Assembly: GCA_036654655.1 (NCBI GenBank)
Contig: JAVVRP010000006.1
Coordinates: forward strand, 1-39,554
Direction of reading: 5' to 3'
From: JAVVRP01 sp036654655
GTDB lineage: Bacteria; Bacillota; Clostridia; Christensenellales; UBA1242
DNA: 39,554 nucleotides
The translations under genes and the position numbers were made by a program. Positions 23,164-32,057 of the stretch are shown one piece after another (the stretch's first letter is position 1; each line of letters starts with the position of its first letter). Under the pieces are notes generated by a model. It searched no databases. It was not told the origin of the DNA and saw nothing but the letters and a program-made list of their open reading frames with translations.

Positions 23164-24455
23164 TGAAACAAAAAAATAAATCAATAATGGATTTGAAAAA
23201 TAAAAATATCCTTGTGCTGGGGTATGGAAGTTCGGGGCAAGCAGTGTGCAAATATTTAAGTGAAAAATCTGCAAAGATTTGGGTTTATGATGATATGGTT
23301 GAAACAGACCCATATCCAAAAGTAACTGAATATTTTAGTTTTTCGGGTTTGGACCTTTGTATTTGTAGCCCAGGATTTTCTAAAAGCCACAAAATATTTG
23401 AAAAAATAAACAAAAGTTTTGTTCCATGTATTGGGGAACTTGAATTTGCAAGTTTAAACTTTTGTGGAAAATTGATTGCAATAACTGGAACAAATGGAAA
23501 GTCAACAGTTACAAGTTTGTTGGGAGCAATTTTGCAAAATGCAAAACTTCATTGCAAAGTATGTGGAAATATTGGGCTTGCGTTTACGCAAATTTTATCT
23601 ACTTCAAAAAAAAATACAATTGCTGTTGTGGAGGCTAGCAGTTTCCAGTTAGATAGTACATTTACATTTAAACCAGATATCGCAGTTTTATTGGACATCA
23701 CGCCTGATCATTTGGACGAACATAAAAGTTTTCAGATGTACATTGAAGCCAAACAAAAAATTTTTAAAAATCAATCAATAAATGATTATTTGATTACAAG
23801 CCAAGGCTCTTTAAAATATTGCAACAATGTAAAATCAAAAGTTGTTATTTATCCTTGTAATAATGGTGCTTATGATAAAAACGAATATATATACTGGAAA
23901 AAAAGAAAAATAATGTGCGTGCATGATGTGCCTTTGCTTGGTAATGGAAATTTGCAAAACGTGCTTGCATGTGTAACTGTTGCAAAACTTTTAAAAATTA
24001 AAAACAAAATAATTGCTAACAGTATAAAAAATTTTAAACCGCTTCCACATAGGTTACAGCCAATTGGAATTAAAAGGGGAGTTTTATTTATAAATGATAG
24101 CAAATCCACAACGCCAGAAAGCACAGATTTTGCAGTAAAGGCTGTTGGGGGATCACCAATTTTGTTATTAGGCGGAAAAGATAAAAATCTTGATTACTCA
24201 ATCATTTTTGAAAACAAAAATGTTAAAGATATAATTGCTTTTGGTGAAAGTAGCCAAAAAATTTCACAAACTGCAAAAGAATTTGGGAAAGATATAATGC
24301 TTGTGGATAATCTTACTTGTGCGGTTGTTCTTGCAATGGCGATAAGCAATGAGGGAGATGTTATTTTGCTTTCTCCGGCATGTTCTAGTTTTGATCAATT
24401 TCAAAACTTTGAAAAAAGAGGCGAAAAATTTATTGACATATATGAGAATTTATAA
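23163..24455 (+). CDS. murD: UDP-MurNAc-L-alanine:D-glutamate ligase
   Basis: Cytoplasmic Mur ligase adding D-glutamate to UDP-MurNAc-L-Ala. The ATG at 23163 overlaps the mraY stop and has AGGAG close by (430 aa); a second ATG at 23187 (MDLKNKNILVLGYG) is also plausible. Rossmann-like N-terminus (NILVLGYGSSGQAV), ATP loop ITGTNGKSTVTSL, LDITPDHLDEH in the centre, FINDSKSTTPEST and the C-terminal LSPACSSFDQF. Translationally coupled to mraY. A TTGACA element near its 3' end may belong to ftsW. Confidence 0.95.
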   Translation: MKQKNKSIMDLKNKNILVLGYGSSGQAVCKYLSEKSAKIWVYDDMVETDPYPKVTEYFSFSGLDLCICSPGFSKSHKIFEKINKSFVPCIGELEFASLNFCGKLIAITGTNGKSTVTSLLGAILQNAKLHCKVCGNIGLAFTQILSTSKKNTIAVVEASSFQLDSTFTFKPDIAVLLDITPDHLDEHKSFQMYIEAKQKIFKNQSINDYLITSQGSLKYCNNVKSKVVIYPCNNGAYDKNEYIYWKKRKIMCVHDVPLLGNGNLQNVLACVTVAKLLKIKNKIIANSIKNFKPLPHRLQPIGIKRGVLFINDSKSTTPESTDFAVKAVGGSPILLLGGKDKNLDYSIIFENKNVKDIIAFGESSQKISQTAKEFGKDIMLVDNLTCAVVLAMAISNEGDVILLSPACSSFDQFQNFEKRGEKFIDIYENL

Positions 24456-24463
24456 AATATATT
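24433..24463 (+). promoter_or_regulatory. Possible ftsW promoter close to the start codon
   Basis: Perfect TTGACA (24433-24438) inside murD, 19-bp spacer, TATATT (24458-24463), six bases before the ftsW ATG. The spacer is longer than ideal. Confidence 0.4.
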
Positions 24464-24469
24464 ATATAA

Positions 24470-25594
24470 ATGAAAAAATTATGTATTGATAAAACAGTTT
24501 TTTGTGTTTTTATACTTACAATCTCGCTTGCAATTTTTGGTTGTATAATGGTGTACAGTGCTAGTTGTTATGTTGCAGAAACAAATTTGGGAAACAAATT
24601 TTATTATTTAACAAAACAAATTATCGGAGTTATTTTAGGCACAGTTGCCATGGTTGCATTTTCTTTTTTTGATTACAAAAAACTTAAAAAAATTAAGTGG
24701 TGGGTAGTAATTATTTCCGTTTTACTTTTGCTTCTTGTTTTTGTGCCAGGAATTGGCATAGCAAAATATGGTGCAAAAAGATGGATAGGGTTTGGCGGGT
24801 TTTCAATTCAACCAAGCGAAATTGCAAAATTTGCCTTGGTACTATTTGCATCTGCTCATTTTACAGATAATTATAAAAATGTGAAAGAATTTAAAGCACT
24901 TTTACCAGTTATTGCAATTGGTTTAATTTTTTGTTTGCTTGTTATTTTGGAACCAAACATGAGCATTACAATATGTATTGGCGTTGTTATGATGTTAATG
25001 CTTTTTGTTGGCGGGGCAAGTGCAAAGCATTTTTCCATGCTTTGCTTGCCAGCAGGGGCTGTTTTGCCAATTCTTATTGCCATTGAACCTTACAGGATTA
25101 AAAGGCTTGTTGCTTTTTTAAATCCATGGGCATCTCCACAAGGGGAAGGTTTTCAATTAATTCAATCACTTTATTCTTTGGGCTCGGGCGGATGGTTTGG
25201 GGTTGGCCTTTTTAACTCGCGACAAAAGTATATGTTTTTACCTTTTGCAGAAAGTGATTTTATTTTTTCAATAATTGGTGAGGAGTTTGGTTTTGTTGGA
25301 TGTGTTGGAGTTCTTGCTTGTTTTTTTGCACTTATTTTTATGCTTGTAAAAATTTCAAAGAATTGTCCCAACAGATTTGGATGCTTGCTTTCGGTGGGTG
25401 TTGCGGGAGTTATTGCAATTCAAACCTTAATAAATGTTGCTGTGGTAAGTGGTGCAATTCCACCCACAGGGCTGTCCCTGCCTTTTATAAGTGCAGGAAG
25501 TACATCAATACTTGTGTTTATGTCTGTTATTGGAGTGTGCCTTAACATTCAAAAGCAATCAATAAAATCAAGAATAATTGAAGATAACAAATAA
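24470..25594 (+). CDS. ftsW: Peptidoglycan glycosyltransferase, FtsW/SpoVE family
   Basis: SEDS-family polytopic membrane protein (374 aa) that polymerises glycan strands from lipid II at the septum, usually with a class B penicillin-binding protein. About ten membrane segments; landmarks are MVYSAS in segment 1, KRWIGFGGFSIQPSEIAKFALV, LEPNMS, the QGEGFQLIQSLYSLGSGGWFGVGLFNSRQKYMFLP-type loop, ESDFIFSIIGEEFGFVG and GAIPPTGLSLPFISAG. Spore-formers often carry FtsW and SpoVE; I cannot tell which role this one has. No Shine-Dalgarno precedes the ATG. In many relatives murG follows; here murA does. Confidence 0.93.
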   Translation: MKKLCIDKTVFCVFILTISLAIFGCIMVYSASCYVAETNLGNKFYYLTKQIIGVILGTVAMVAFSFFDYKKLKKIKWWVVIISVLLLLLVFVPGIGIAKYGAKRWIGFGGFSIQPSEIAKFALVLFASAHFTDNYKNVKEFKALLPVIAIGLIFCLLVILEPNMSITICIGVVMMLMLFVGGASAKHFSMLCLPAGAVLPILIAIEPYRIKRLVAFLNPWASPQGEGFQLIQSLYSLGSGGWFGVGLFNSRQKYMFLPFAESDFIFSIIGEEFGFVGCVGVLACFFALIFMLVKISKNCPNRFGCLLSVGVAGVIAIQTLINVAVVSGAIPPTGLSLPFISAGSTSILVFMSVIGVCLNIQKQSIKSRIIEDNK

Positions 25595-25596
25595 TA

Positions 25597-25625
25597 TTCA
25601 CAAAAACAATTAAAAAACATAGAAT
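25597..25625 (+). promoter_or_regulatory. Promoter of murA, very close to the start codon
   Basis: TTCACA (25597-25602), 17 bp, TAGAAT (25620-25625), then five bases to the ATG. Same geometry as at pcrA. Confidence 0.55.
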
Positions 25626-25630
25626 AATAT

Positions 25631-26890
25631 ATGAAAAAATACATAATAGTTGGGGGCAATAAGTTGTTTGGGTCTGTTAATGTCCCCTGTTCAAAAAACG
25701 CATATCTTCCAATACTTGCAGGATGTATATTGTGTGATGAAGAAATTATTTTAAAAGATTGTCCAAATTTTGAAGATATAAAAAGCATGTGTGATATTTT
25801 AAAAGAACTTGGCGCAAGTGTAATTAAACAAGGAACAACTCTTTGTGTTAATTGCAAAAACATAACAAATCATACAATTCCACATAATCTTTCGGGAAAA
25901 ATTCGTTCGTCAATATTTTCACTTGGAGCAATATTATCCAGGCTTAAACGTGCAATAATTGCATATCCAGGGGGTTGTGATATAGGTTCTCGTCCAATTG
26001 ACCTTCATATAAAAGGGCTAGAAGCAATGGGTGTTAAAATTCAAGATAAGCACGGCTTTTTAAATTGCGATGGGTGTAATCTTGCTGGTGGCACAATAAA
26101 TTTGGATTTTCCAAGTGTGGGAGCAACAGAGAATATTATACTTGCGGGCATCCTTGCAAAAGGCGAAACAAAAATTATTAATTGTGCAAAAGAACCAGAA
26201 ATTGTTGACTTGGCCAATTTTTTAAATAAAATGGGTGCAAATATATGTGGCGAAGGAACTAGTACAATAACAATTCAAGGAGTAAAAAAATTACATGGAA
26301 TTGAATACACTCCAATATCGGATAGAATTATAACTGGAACATATGCAATTGCAACTGCAATATGTGGTGGCAAAGTGGAGTTAAATAATGCAAATCAAGA
26401 GCATATTCATGCTTTAATTTCAAAAATAAATAATAATTGTTGCAAGGTGGAAATAAAAAATAACAAAATACTTGTAACGCAAGAGCGAAGGCCAAAATCT
26501 TTTCAAAAACTGGAAACAATGCCTTATCCCGGGTTTCCTACTGACCTTCAATCTCAAATTGTAACACTTGCTAGTATTTCCAAAGGAACATCAATAATCA
26601 CGGAAAATTTGTTTGAAACAAGGTTTAAACATGTTCCAGAACTTGTTAAAATGGGTGCAAATATTGTTGTTAAAGGTAAAACGGCTGTGGTGGCGGGCGT
26701 TAGCCAATTGTATGGCGCAGAAGTTAACACCTCAGATTTGCGTGGAGGTGCAGCATTAGTTTTGGCCGGGCTTGGTGCAAATGGATACACAACCGTAAAT
26801 GGAATTGAAATTATTGACAGGGGATATGAAAATTTTGAACAAACATTAACTTCGCTTGGAGCAGATATTAAAAGAGTTGAACAAAATTAA
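25631..26890 (+). CDS. murA: UDP-GlcNAc 1-carboxyvinyltransferase
   Basis: First committed step of peptidoglycan synthesis: enolpyruvyl transfer from PEP to UDP-GlcNAc in the cytoplasm. 419 aa, standard length. Lys22-Asn23 (SKNAYLP) and the PEP-binding loop Cys116 (PGGCDIGSRPIDLH) are present, so it should be of the fosfomycin-sensitive type; further motifs are GATENI, SDRIITGTYAIA, YPGFPTDLQSQ, ENLFETRFKHVPEL and DLRGGAALVLAGL. No Shine-Dalgarno; a promoter lies right at the ATG. It occupies the position usually held by murG and murB between ftsW/spoVE and ftsQ/divIB. Confidence 0.95.
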   Translation: MKKYIIVGGNKLFGSVNVPCSKNAYLPILAGCILCDEEIILKDCPNFEDIKSMCDILKELGASVIKQGTTLCVNCKNITNHTIPHNLSGKIRSSIFSLGAILSRLKRAIIAYPGGCDIGSRPIDLHIKGLEAMGVKIQDKHGFLNCDGCNLAGGTINLDFPSVGATENIILAGILAKGETKIINCAKEPEIVDLANFLNKMGANICGEGTSTITIQGVKKLHGIEYTPISDRIITGTYAIATAICGGKVELNNANQEHIHALISKINNNCCKVEIKNNKILVTQERRPKSFQKLETMPYPGFPTDLQSQIVTLASISKGTSIITENLFETRFKHVPELVKMGANIVVKGKTAVVAGVSQLYGAEVNTSDLRGGAALVLAGLGANGYTTVNGIEIIDRGYENFEQTLTSLGADIKRVEQN

Positions 26891-26937
26891 ATTATTTTTT
26901 TTTAATGCTAAAAAAAGTTTATTTATTGTAAAATATA

Positions 26938-26949
26938 TGCTATTATATT
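26938..26949 (+). promoter_or_regulatory. Possible ftsQ promoter (-10 region)
   Basis: TGCTATTAT (26938-26946) fits an extended -10, and overlapping TATATT (26944-26949) ends six bases before the ATG. No good -35 box is visible. Confidence 0.3.
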
Positions 26950-26955
26950 AGAAAT

Positions 26956-27765
26956 ATGAAATCTCACAAAAAAGTTATTTTTTCTTTTAGTTTAATCATA
27001 ATCATGATTATTTTATTTGTTGTGCTAACATTTACGCTTTTTAAATTAAAAAGCATAAAATTTGAATTTCACAATCAAACCACGTTGTATGCAGAAGACA
27101 CAATGCAAGCGCAAATGATAAAGGATGCCAAATTTCCAAGTTTTGCATCTGTACTTTTTTTAAAAAAAAGTGAGCCAAAAAACATTTTAGAAAAATTAAA
27201 TCCTTATTTAAAAATTCATAATATTGAAACAGTGTTTCCAGATAGTCTTGTAATTCATGCAAGCGAAAGAGAAGAAACTTTTTCTGTTTTAGGCTTAAAC
27301 AGCACATATTTTATATGCGATACAGATTTTAAAGTATTAAGAAAACAAACAAACCAATCTTATGTTTCAATGCAGGATAACCCTATTTTGTTAACAGGAG
27401 TAATTCCAATAAATTTTGATGCGGAAGAAGGCGACTTTTTGCGTTTTGAAAAAAATTTAGCATTAATTAAAAGCATATCACCATCACTTTTGCTAAACAA
27501 CAGAAACGTAAGCCAGCAAAAAGCAATTTATTCAAAAATTGAAGTTGCAGTTTTAGCCAGCCAAAATTATGTTTTAAAACTATATAATTTTGATAATTTT
27601 TTAACTATAATTGAAAAACCATTAAACAATCTTGCAAGTAAATTACAAATTGCATTTGCTTGCTATCCGCAAATTCCAGTTGAAAAAATTAAAACTCACC
27701 ATCTGGAAATCTTTGAAACAAATTCAGGCGTGATTGACAATAGATTAACTGAAAACAAAATATAA
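26956..27765 (+). CDS. ftsQ: Cell-division protein FtsQ/DivIB-like
   Basis: 269-aa bitopic membrane protein. A short basic cytoplasmic tail is followed by one hydrophobic segment (about residues 10-28, FSLIIIMIILFVVLTF). The outside part includes a region resembling a POTRA domain (KNILEKLNPYLKIHNIETVFPDSLVIHASEREE, with the family's P-D-S-L-x-I pattern). FtsQ/DivIB joins the FtsB-FtsL complex of the divisome. Sequence similarity is weak, as usual for the family, so the call relies on topology, the POTRA-like part and position before ftsA-ftsZ. No Shine-Dalgarno before the ATG. Confidence 0.72.
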   Translation: MKSHKKVIFSFSLIIIMIILFVVLTFTLFKLKSIKFEFHNQTTLYAEDTMQAQMIKDAKFPSFASVLFLKKSEPKNILEKLNPYLKIHNIETVFPDSLVIHASEREETFSVLGLNSTYFICDTDFKVLRKQTNQSYVSMQDNPILLTGVIPINFDAEEGDFLRFEKNLALIKSISPSLLLNNRNVSQQKAIYSKIEVAVLASQNYVLKLYNFDNFLTIIEKPLNNLASKLQIAFACYPQIPVEKIKTHHLEIFETNSGVIDNRLTENKI

Positions 27766-27813
27766 ACATTTTTTTTAATTTTATATATATTTACACAAAA
27801 TTCAACAAAAGTG

Positions 27814-27842
27814 TTGACAAAATAAATTTTATAATTTATAAT
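27814..27842 (+). promoter_or_regulatory. Perfect sigma-A consensus promoter of ftsA
   Basis: TTGACA (27814-27819), exactly 17 bp, TATAAT (27837-27842): a full consensus match. The leader to the GTG would be about 33 nt. Confidence 0.8.
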
Positions 27843-27881
27843 TATTAAAAAAAGTAAATATTTATGCATTGAGAGGGAAAT

Positions 27882-29042
27882 GTGCCAAAAAAAAGTTATG
27901 CTGTTTTAGAAATAGGTTCATCAAAAATCAGTGTTATGATTGGGCAAGGCGGGGTTAACAACACAATCATTGTTAAGGGTTTGTCCTCGGCAGAATATAG
28001 TGGATTTATGGATGGAGCATTTTTAGAACCCAGTGAAGTTAAATTTGCTGTTGGGCTGGCATTATCAAACGCCGAAGTTAGTGCAGGGGAATCTGCAAAA
28101 AACATTGTTGTTGGATTGCCTGCGGAATTTTGTTTTTGTCAGTCAAAAATGGTAAGTTTATCCTTTGATGGTAAAAAAAGAGTTACAGAAGCGGATGTTC
28201 AAGAACTTTTTGACAGGGCAAACAATTTTAAAAACAAATCAAATTACACATTAATATCTTCAAGTCATATTGCATGTTTTTTAGATGATGGAAAAAGAGT
28301 TTTAAGCCCTGTTGGATATAAGTCAGCAAAAATTTCAACAACGGCATCGCTTATTTTTACACAAACTTCAATTTTAGGTTTTTTGAATAACTGTTTTAAA
28401 GATTTAGGGATAGAAAGTGTTGAATATCAATGCATTGCGCTGGCAGAGGCAAAAGAATTTTTATCCAATGATAGCAGAGAATTGGGTGCAGTTGTAATTT
28501 CTAGTGGATATTTAACTACCAGTGTAGCAATAATTCGTGGAGATGGGCTATTATTTTTAAGTAGTTTTTCGCTTGGAACGGGGCATGTAAGTGCAGACCT
28601 TGCTCAATGTTTTAATCTTAAATTTGCTGATGCCGAAACGTTAAAAAACAAAATAGTTTTAACTTTAAAGCCTAAAAGCACAGACACAATAAGCCTGTTA
28701 TCTAATGATAAATGCATTGAGTTTCCAACTGAAAAAACAAATTTAGTTGTTGAAAGTAGGGTAATGCAAATTGCTGGTGCAATATCAAAATGCTTAAAAA
28801 TGTATTTTGAAAACAACAAACCATTTATGCAAATGTTTTTAACTGGTGATGGGCTTTCTCAAATAAAAGGAGCAAAAGAAGTTTTATCAAAAGAATTGGG
28901 AAGAAACATAGAACTTTTGTATCCAGATGTTCCAGGTTATGGCAGACCTCAATTTTCTGCTTTGTTTGGGCTAATTAAATTGGCAATAAAAAATAATGCA
29001 AAAAAAACACTTTCCGTGTTTGCAAAATTTTTTAGAAAATAG
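27882..29042 (+). CDS. ftsA: FtsA-like division protein with degenerate nucleotide motifs
   Basis: Actin-family protein (386 aa) that tethers FtsZ to the membrane. GTG start with GAGAGGG upstream. Phosphate-1 is recognisable but altered (EIGSSKISVMIG, Glu replacing the usual Asp). Phosphate-2, normally DIGGGTTD, reads ISSGYLTTS at residues 206-214, lacking the acidic residue and two glycines. The adenosine motif is LTGDGLSQIKGA. The C-terminal TLSVFAKFFRK is a plausible amphipathic membrane anchor. Position directly before ftsZ supports the call; the weak motifs suggest altered or lost ATP binding. It has its own consensus promoter. Confidence 0.85.
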   Translation: MPKKSYAVLEIGSSKISVMIGQGGVNNTIIVKGLSSAEYSGFMDGAFLEPSEVKFAVGLALSNAEVSAGESAKNIVVGLPAEFCFCQSKMVSLSFDGKKRVTEADVQELFDRANNFKNKSNYTLISSSHIACFLDDGKRVLSPVGYKSAKISTTASLIFTQTSILGFLNNCFKDLGIESVEYQCIALAEAKEFLSNDSRELGAVVISSGYLTTSVAIIRGDGLLFLSSFSLGTGHVSADLAQCFNLKFADAETLKNKIVLTLKPKSTDTISLLSNDKCIEFPTEKTNLVVESRVMQIAGAISKCLKMYFENNKPFMQMFLTGDGLSQIKGAKEVLSKELGRNIELLYPDVPGYGRPQFSALFGLIKLAIKNNAKKTLSVFAKFFRK

Positions 29043-29048
29043 TATAAT
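29020..29048 (+). promoter_or_regulatory. Promoter of ftsZ
   Basis: TTGCAA (29020-29025), 17 bp, perfect TATAAT (29043-29048), straddling the ftsA stop. This gives ftsZ expression independent of ftsA. Confidence 0.65.
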
Positions 29049-29082
29049 AGTGAAAACTAATAAATAAAACTAGGAGAATAAC

Positions 29083-30261
<1,179 letters not shown>

Positions 30262-30277
30262 AACAGCAATCAAAAAC

Positions 30278-30312
30278 AAAAAACAAAGCACAAAAATGTG
30301 GCTTTGTTTTTT
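30278..30312 (+). terminator. Intrinsic terminator of ftsZ
   Basis: AAAACAAAGC (30280-30289) pairs with GCTTTGTTTT (30301-30310), with an inner ACA/TGT pairing and a T run after. Confidence 0.85.
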
Positions 30313-30361
30313 ATTAATCAAAATAAAGGACAAAAAAACAAACAATATATTATAAAAAGCC

Positions 30362-30390
30362 TTAACAACTTAGTTTAATAATTTTATAAT
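30362..30390 (+). promoter_or_regulatory. Promoter of spoIIGA-sigE
   Basis: TTAACA (30362-30367), 17 bp, perfect TATAAT (30385-30390). In B. subtilis this operon is driven by sigma-A with Spo0A; no clear Spo0A box was identified here. Confidence 0.6.
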
Positions 30391-30396
30391 ATGATT

Positions 30397-31194
30397 GTGG
30401 AAGTATTTGTTGAAGACGTGTTTATTGCAAACTTTGCAATCACTTGGATAATTTTTCAATTATCCAGTGTTTTTGCAAAGCATAAATTTAAAGCAGTTTA
30501 TGTGTTTATTTCTTGTTTTATAGCGGGAGTTTTGGCAGTGTTAAGCCCAATGCTTAATTTGGGGTGGTTTCAGTTTCCCTTCAAAGTGATTTGTGGTGTA
30601 TTTTTAGTTTTTGTTGCGGAGCCAAAAGTAAAAGGATTTAAAATTTTGTTTATTTTGTTCACATTTTTAGCAATTACGTCCATGCTTGCAGGATTTGTTT
30701 TTGCAATGCCTAGTTTTAATCATTCAAGCATTTGGATAATTTTGTTTGTTGTGTTTCTTATTTCAAAACTTGTTTTCAAATGGGCTAAATCCGCTTTTTA
30801 TGCAAGCAAAATTTCGGGATTTATTTATGAAATAGTTTTAGAAAATGCAGGAAAAATTGTAAAAACAAAAGGTTATTTAGACACGGGTAATGTTTTGGTG
30901 GATCCCAATTCAAATCAGCCTGTTGCGTTTGTGGACAGTAAAATATTTGAAAAATTGTTTTCTATTAAAGAAATTAAAACATTAAAAAACCCACAATGCG
31001 ATAATTCGGCACACTATATTGAAGTGTGTACAGTTAATGGTAAAAACAAGGTGTTTGTTTTTTTTGCAGAAAAAATGAAAATTTTAATTAATGGCAGAAT
31101 TAAAGAATGCAATAATATATGTCTTGGTTTCTCAAAAATAAAAGCATGCCAATTATTTGGATGTTCTGTGCTTTTGCCATTAGGAATAGTTTAA
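30397..31194 (+). CDS. spoIIGA: Sporulation sigma-E processing protease SpoIIGA
   Basis: Membrane-embedded aspartic protease that cleaves pro-sigma-E in the mother cell. I place the start at GTG 30397 (265 aa): the in-frame ATG at 30391 touches the -10 box and would lie upstream of the transcription start, and from the GTG the N-terminus (MEVFVEDVFIANF) aligns in length with B. subtilis SpoIIGA. The N-terminal half has about five hydrophobic segments. The C-terminal protease half has the catalytic Asp in YLDTGN at about residue 162, followed by NQPVAFVD. No Shine-Dalgarno. sigE follows after 28 bases, its standard partner. Confidence 0.88.
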   Translation: MEVFVEDVFIANFAITWIIFQLSSVFAKHKFKAVYVFISCFIAGVLAVLSPMLNLGWFQFPFKVICGVFLVFVAEPKVKGFKILFILFTFLAITSMLAGFVFAMPSFNHSSIWIILFVVFLISKLVFKWAKSAFYASKISGFIYEIVLENAGKIVKTKGYLDTGNVLVDPNSNQPVAFVDSKIFEKLFSIKEIKTLKNPQCDNSAHYIEVCTVNGKNKVFVFFAEKMKILINGRIKECNNICLGFSKIKACQLFGCSVLLPLGIV

Positions 31195-31222
31195 ATTTTA
31201 AAAAAGGAGAAAAATAAAAAAT

Positions 31223-31954
31223 ATGTTAAAAAAAATAAAATTATTTTTGTTAAAAATTAAAATACTGTTTCGTGTAAAAGTTTTTTTACGAGCAAAAAAT
31301 ATTGTAATGTATGTGTGCGGAAATGAGGCACTTCCCACACCGCTTGATACCGCAGAAGAACAAATTTTGTTAGAAGAACTTGCATGTGGAAACAAGCAAG
31401 CAAAAGAAAGGCTGGTTGAACATAATTTAAGGCTAGTTGTGCATATTTCAAAAAAATTTGAAAATGCAGAAATACCCCTTGAAGATTTAATTTCAGTTGG
31501 AGCAATAGGGTTAATAAAGGCTGTGGATAGTTATAAACTAGACAAAAAAATTAAACTTGCAACATATGCAAGCAGGTGTATAGAAAACGAAATTTTAATG
31601 CTTTTAAGAAAAAAAGTTAGGCTTGGCAGGGAAACAAGTTTGGACTGTCCTATTTCCTCAGACGGAGAAGGAAATGAACTTTCTCTTGCGGATGTTATGC
31701 CAAGTGAAAACGAAAGCCCAATTGTTAAAATGGAAAAACTAGATGAAAAAGATATATTATGGCAAACTTTGAATTCGCTTGGCAGACGTGAACGAGAAAT
31801 AATGCTTTTAAGGTTTGGGCTTGCAGGGCAAAATGAAAAAACACAAAAGGAAGTTGCCGATGAATTAGGGATTTCTCAAAGTTATATTTCAAGAATAGAA
31901 AAAAAAATACTTTTTAAAATGAAAAAAGACTTGGAAAAGGCGTCTTCTTATTAA
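31223..31954 (+). CDS. sigE: Sporulation sigma factor E precursor
   Basis: Sigma-70 family factor of 243 aa directing early mother-cell transcription in sporulation. An N-terminal pro-sequence of about 27-30 basic and hydrophobic residues (MLKKIKLFLLKIKILF...) precedes the typical YVCGNEALPTPL. Region 2 reads RLVVHISKKFENAEIPLEDLISVGAIGLIKAV and KIKLATYASRCIENEILM; region 4.2 has EVADELGISQSYISRIEKK. The AAGGAG site is 13 nt from the ATG, a long spacing. In B. subtilis sigG follows; here dnaG does. Confidence 0.95.
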   Translation: MLKKIKLFLLKIKILFRVKVFLRAKNIVMYVCGNEALPTPLDTAEEQILLEELACGNKQAKERLVEHNLRLVVHISKKFENAEIPLEDLISVGAIGLIKAVDSYKLDKKIKLATYASRCIENEILMLLRKKVRLGRETSLDCPISSDGEGNELSLADVMPSENESPIVKMEKLDEKDILWQTLNSLGRREREIMLLRFGLAGQNEKTQKEVADELGISQSYISRIEKKILFKMKKDLEKASSY

Positions 31955-32012
31955 ACAAATTAAAATATATTATTAAAAAATAAAGGAAATGTTAATTTAA
32001 AGGTGAATATTA

Positions 32013-32057
32013 ATGCCGATACAGGTTAACAGGGGAACTTTAATTGAGTACTTATGA
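32013..32057 (+). CDS. Possible 14-codon leader peptide overlapping dnaG start
   Basis: Short frame MPIQVNRGTLIEYL with a strong AAAGGTGA site 6 nt upstream. It ends with TGA at 32055-32057, inside the first codons of dnaG (start 32044), so ribosomes finishing it would be placed on the dnaG start. Real translation is unproven. Confidence 0.3.
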   Translation: MPIQVNRGTLIEYL

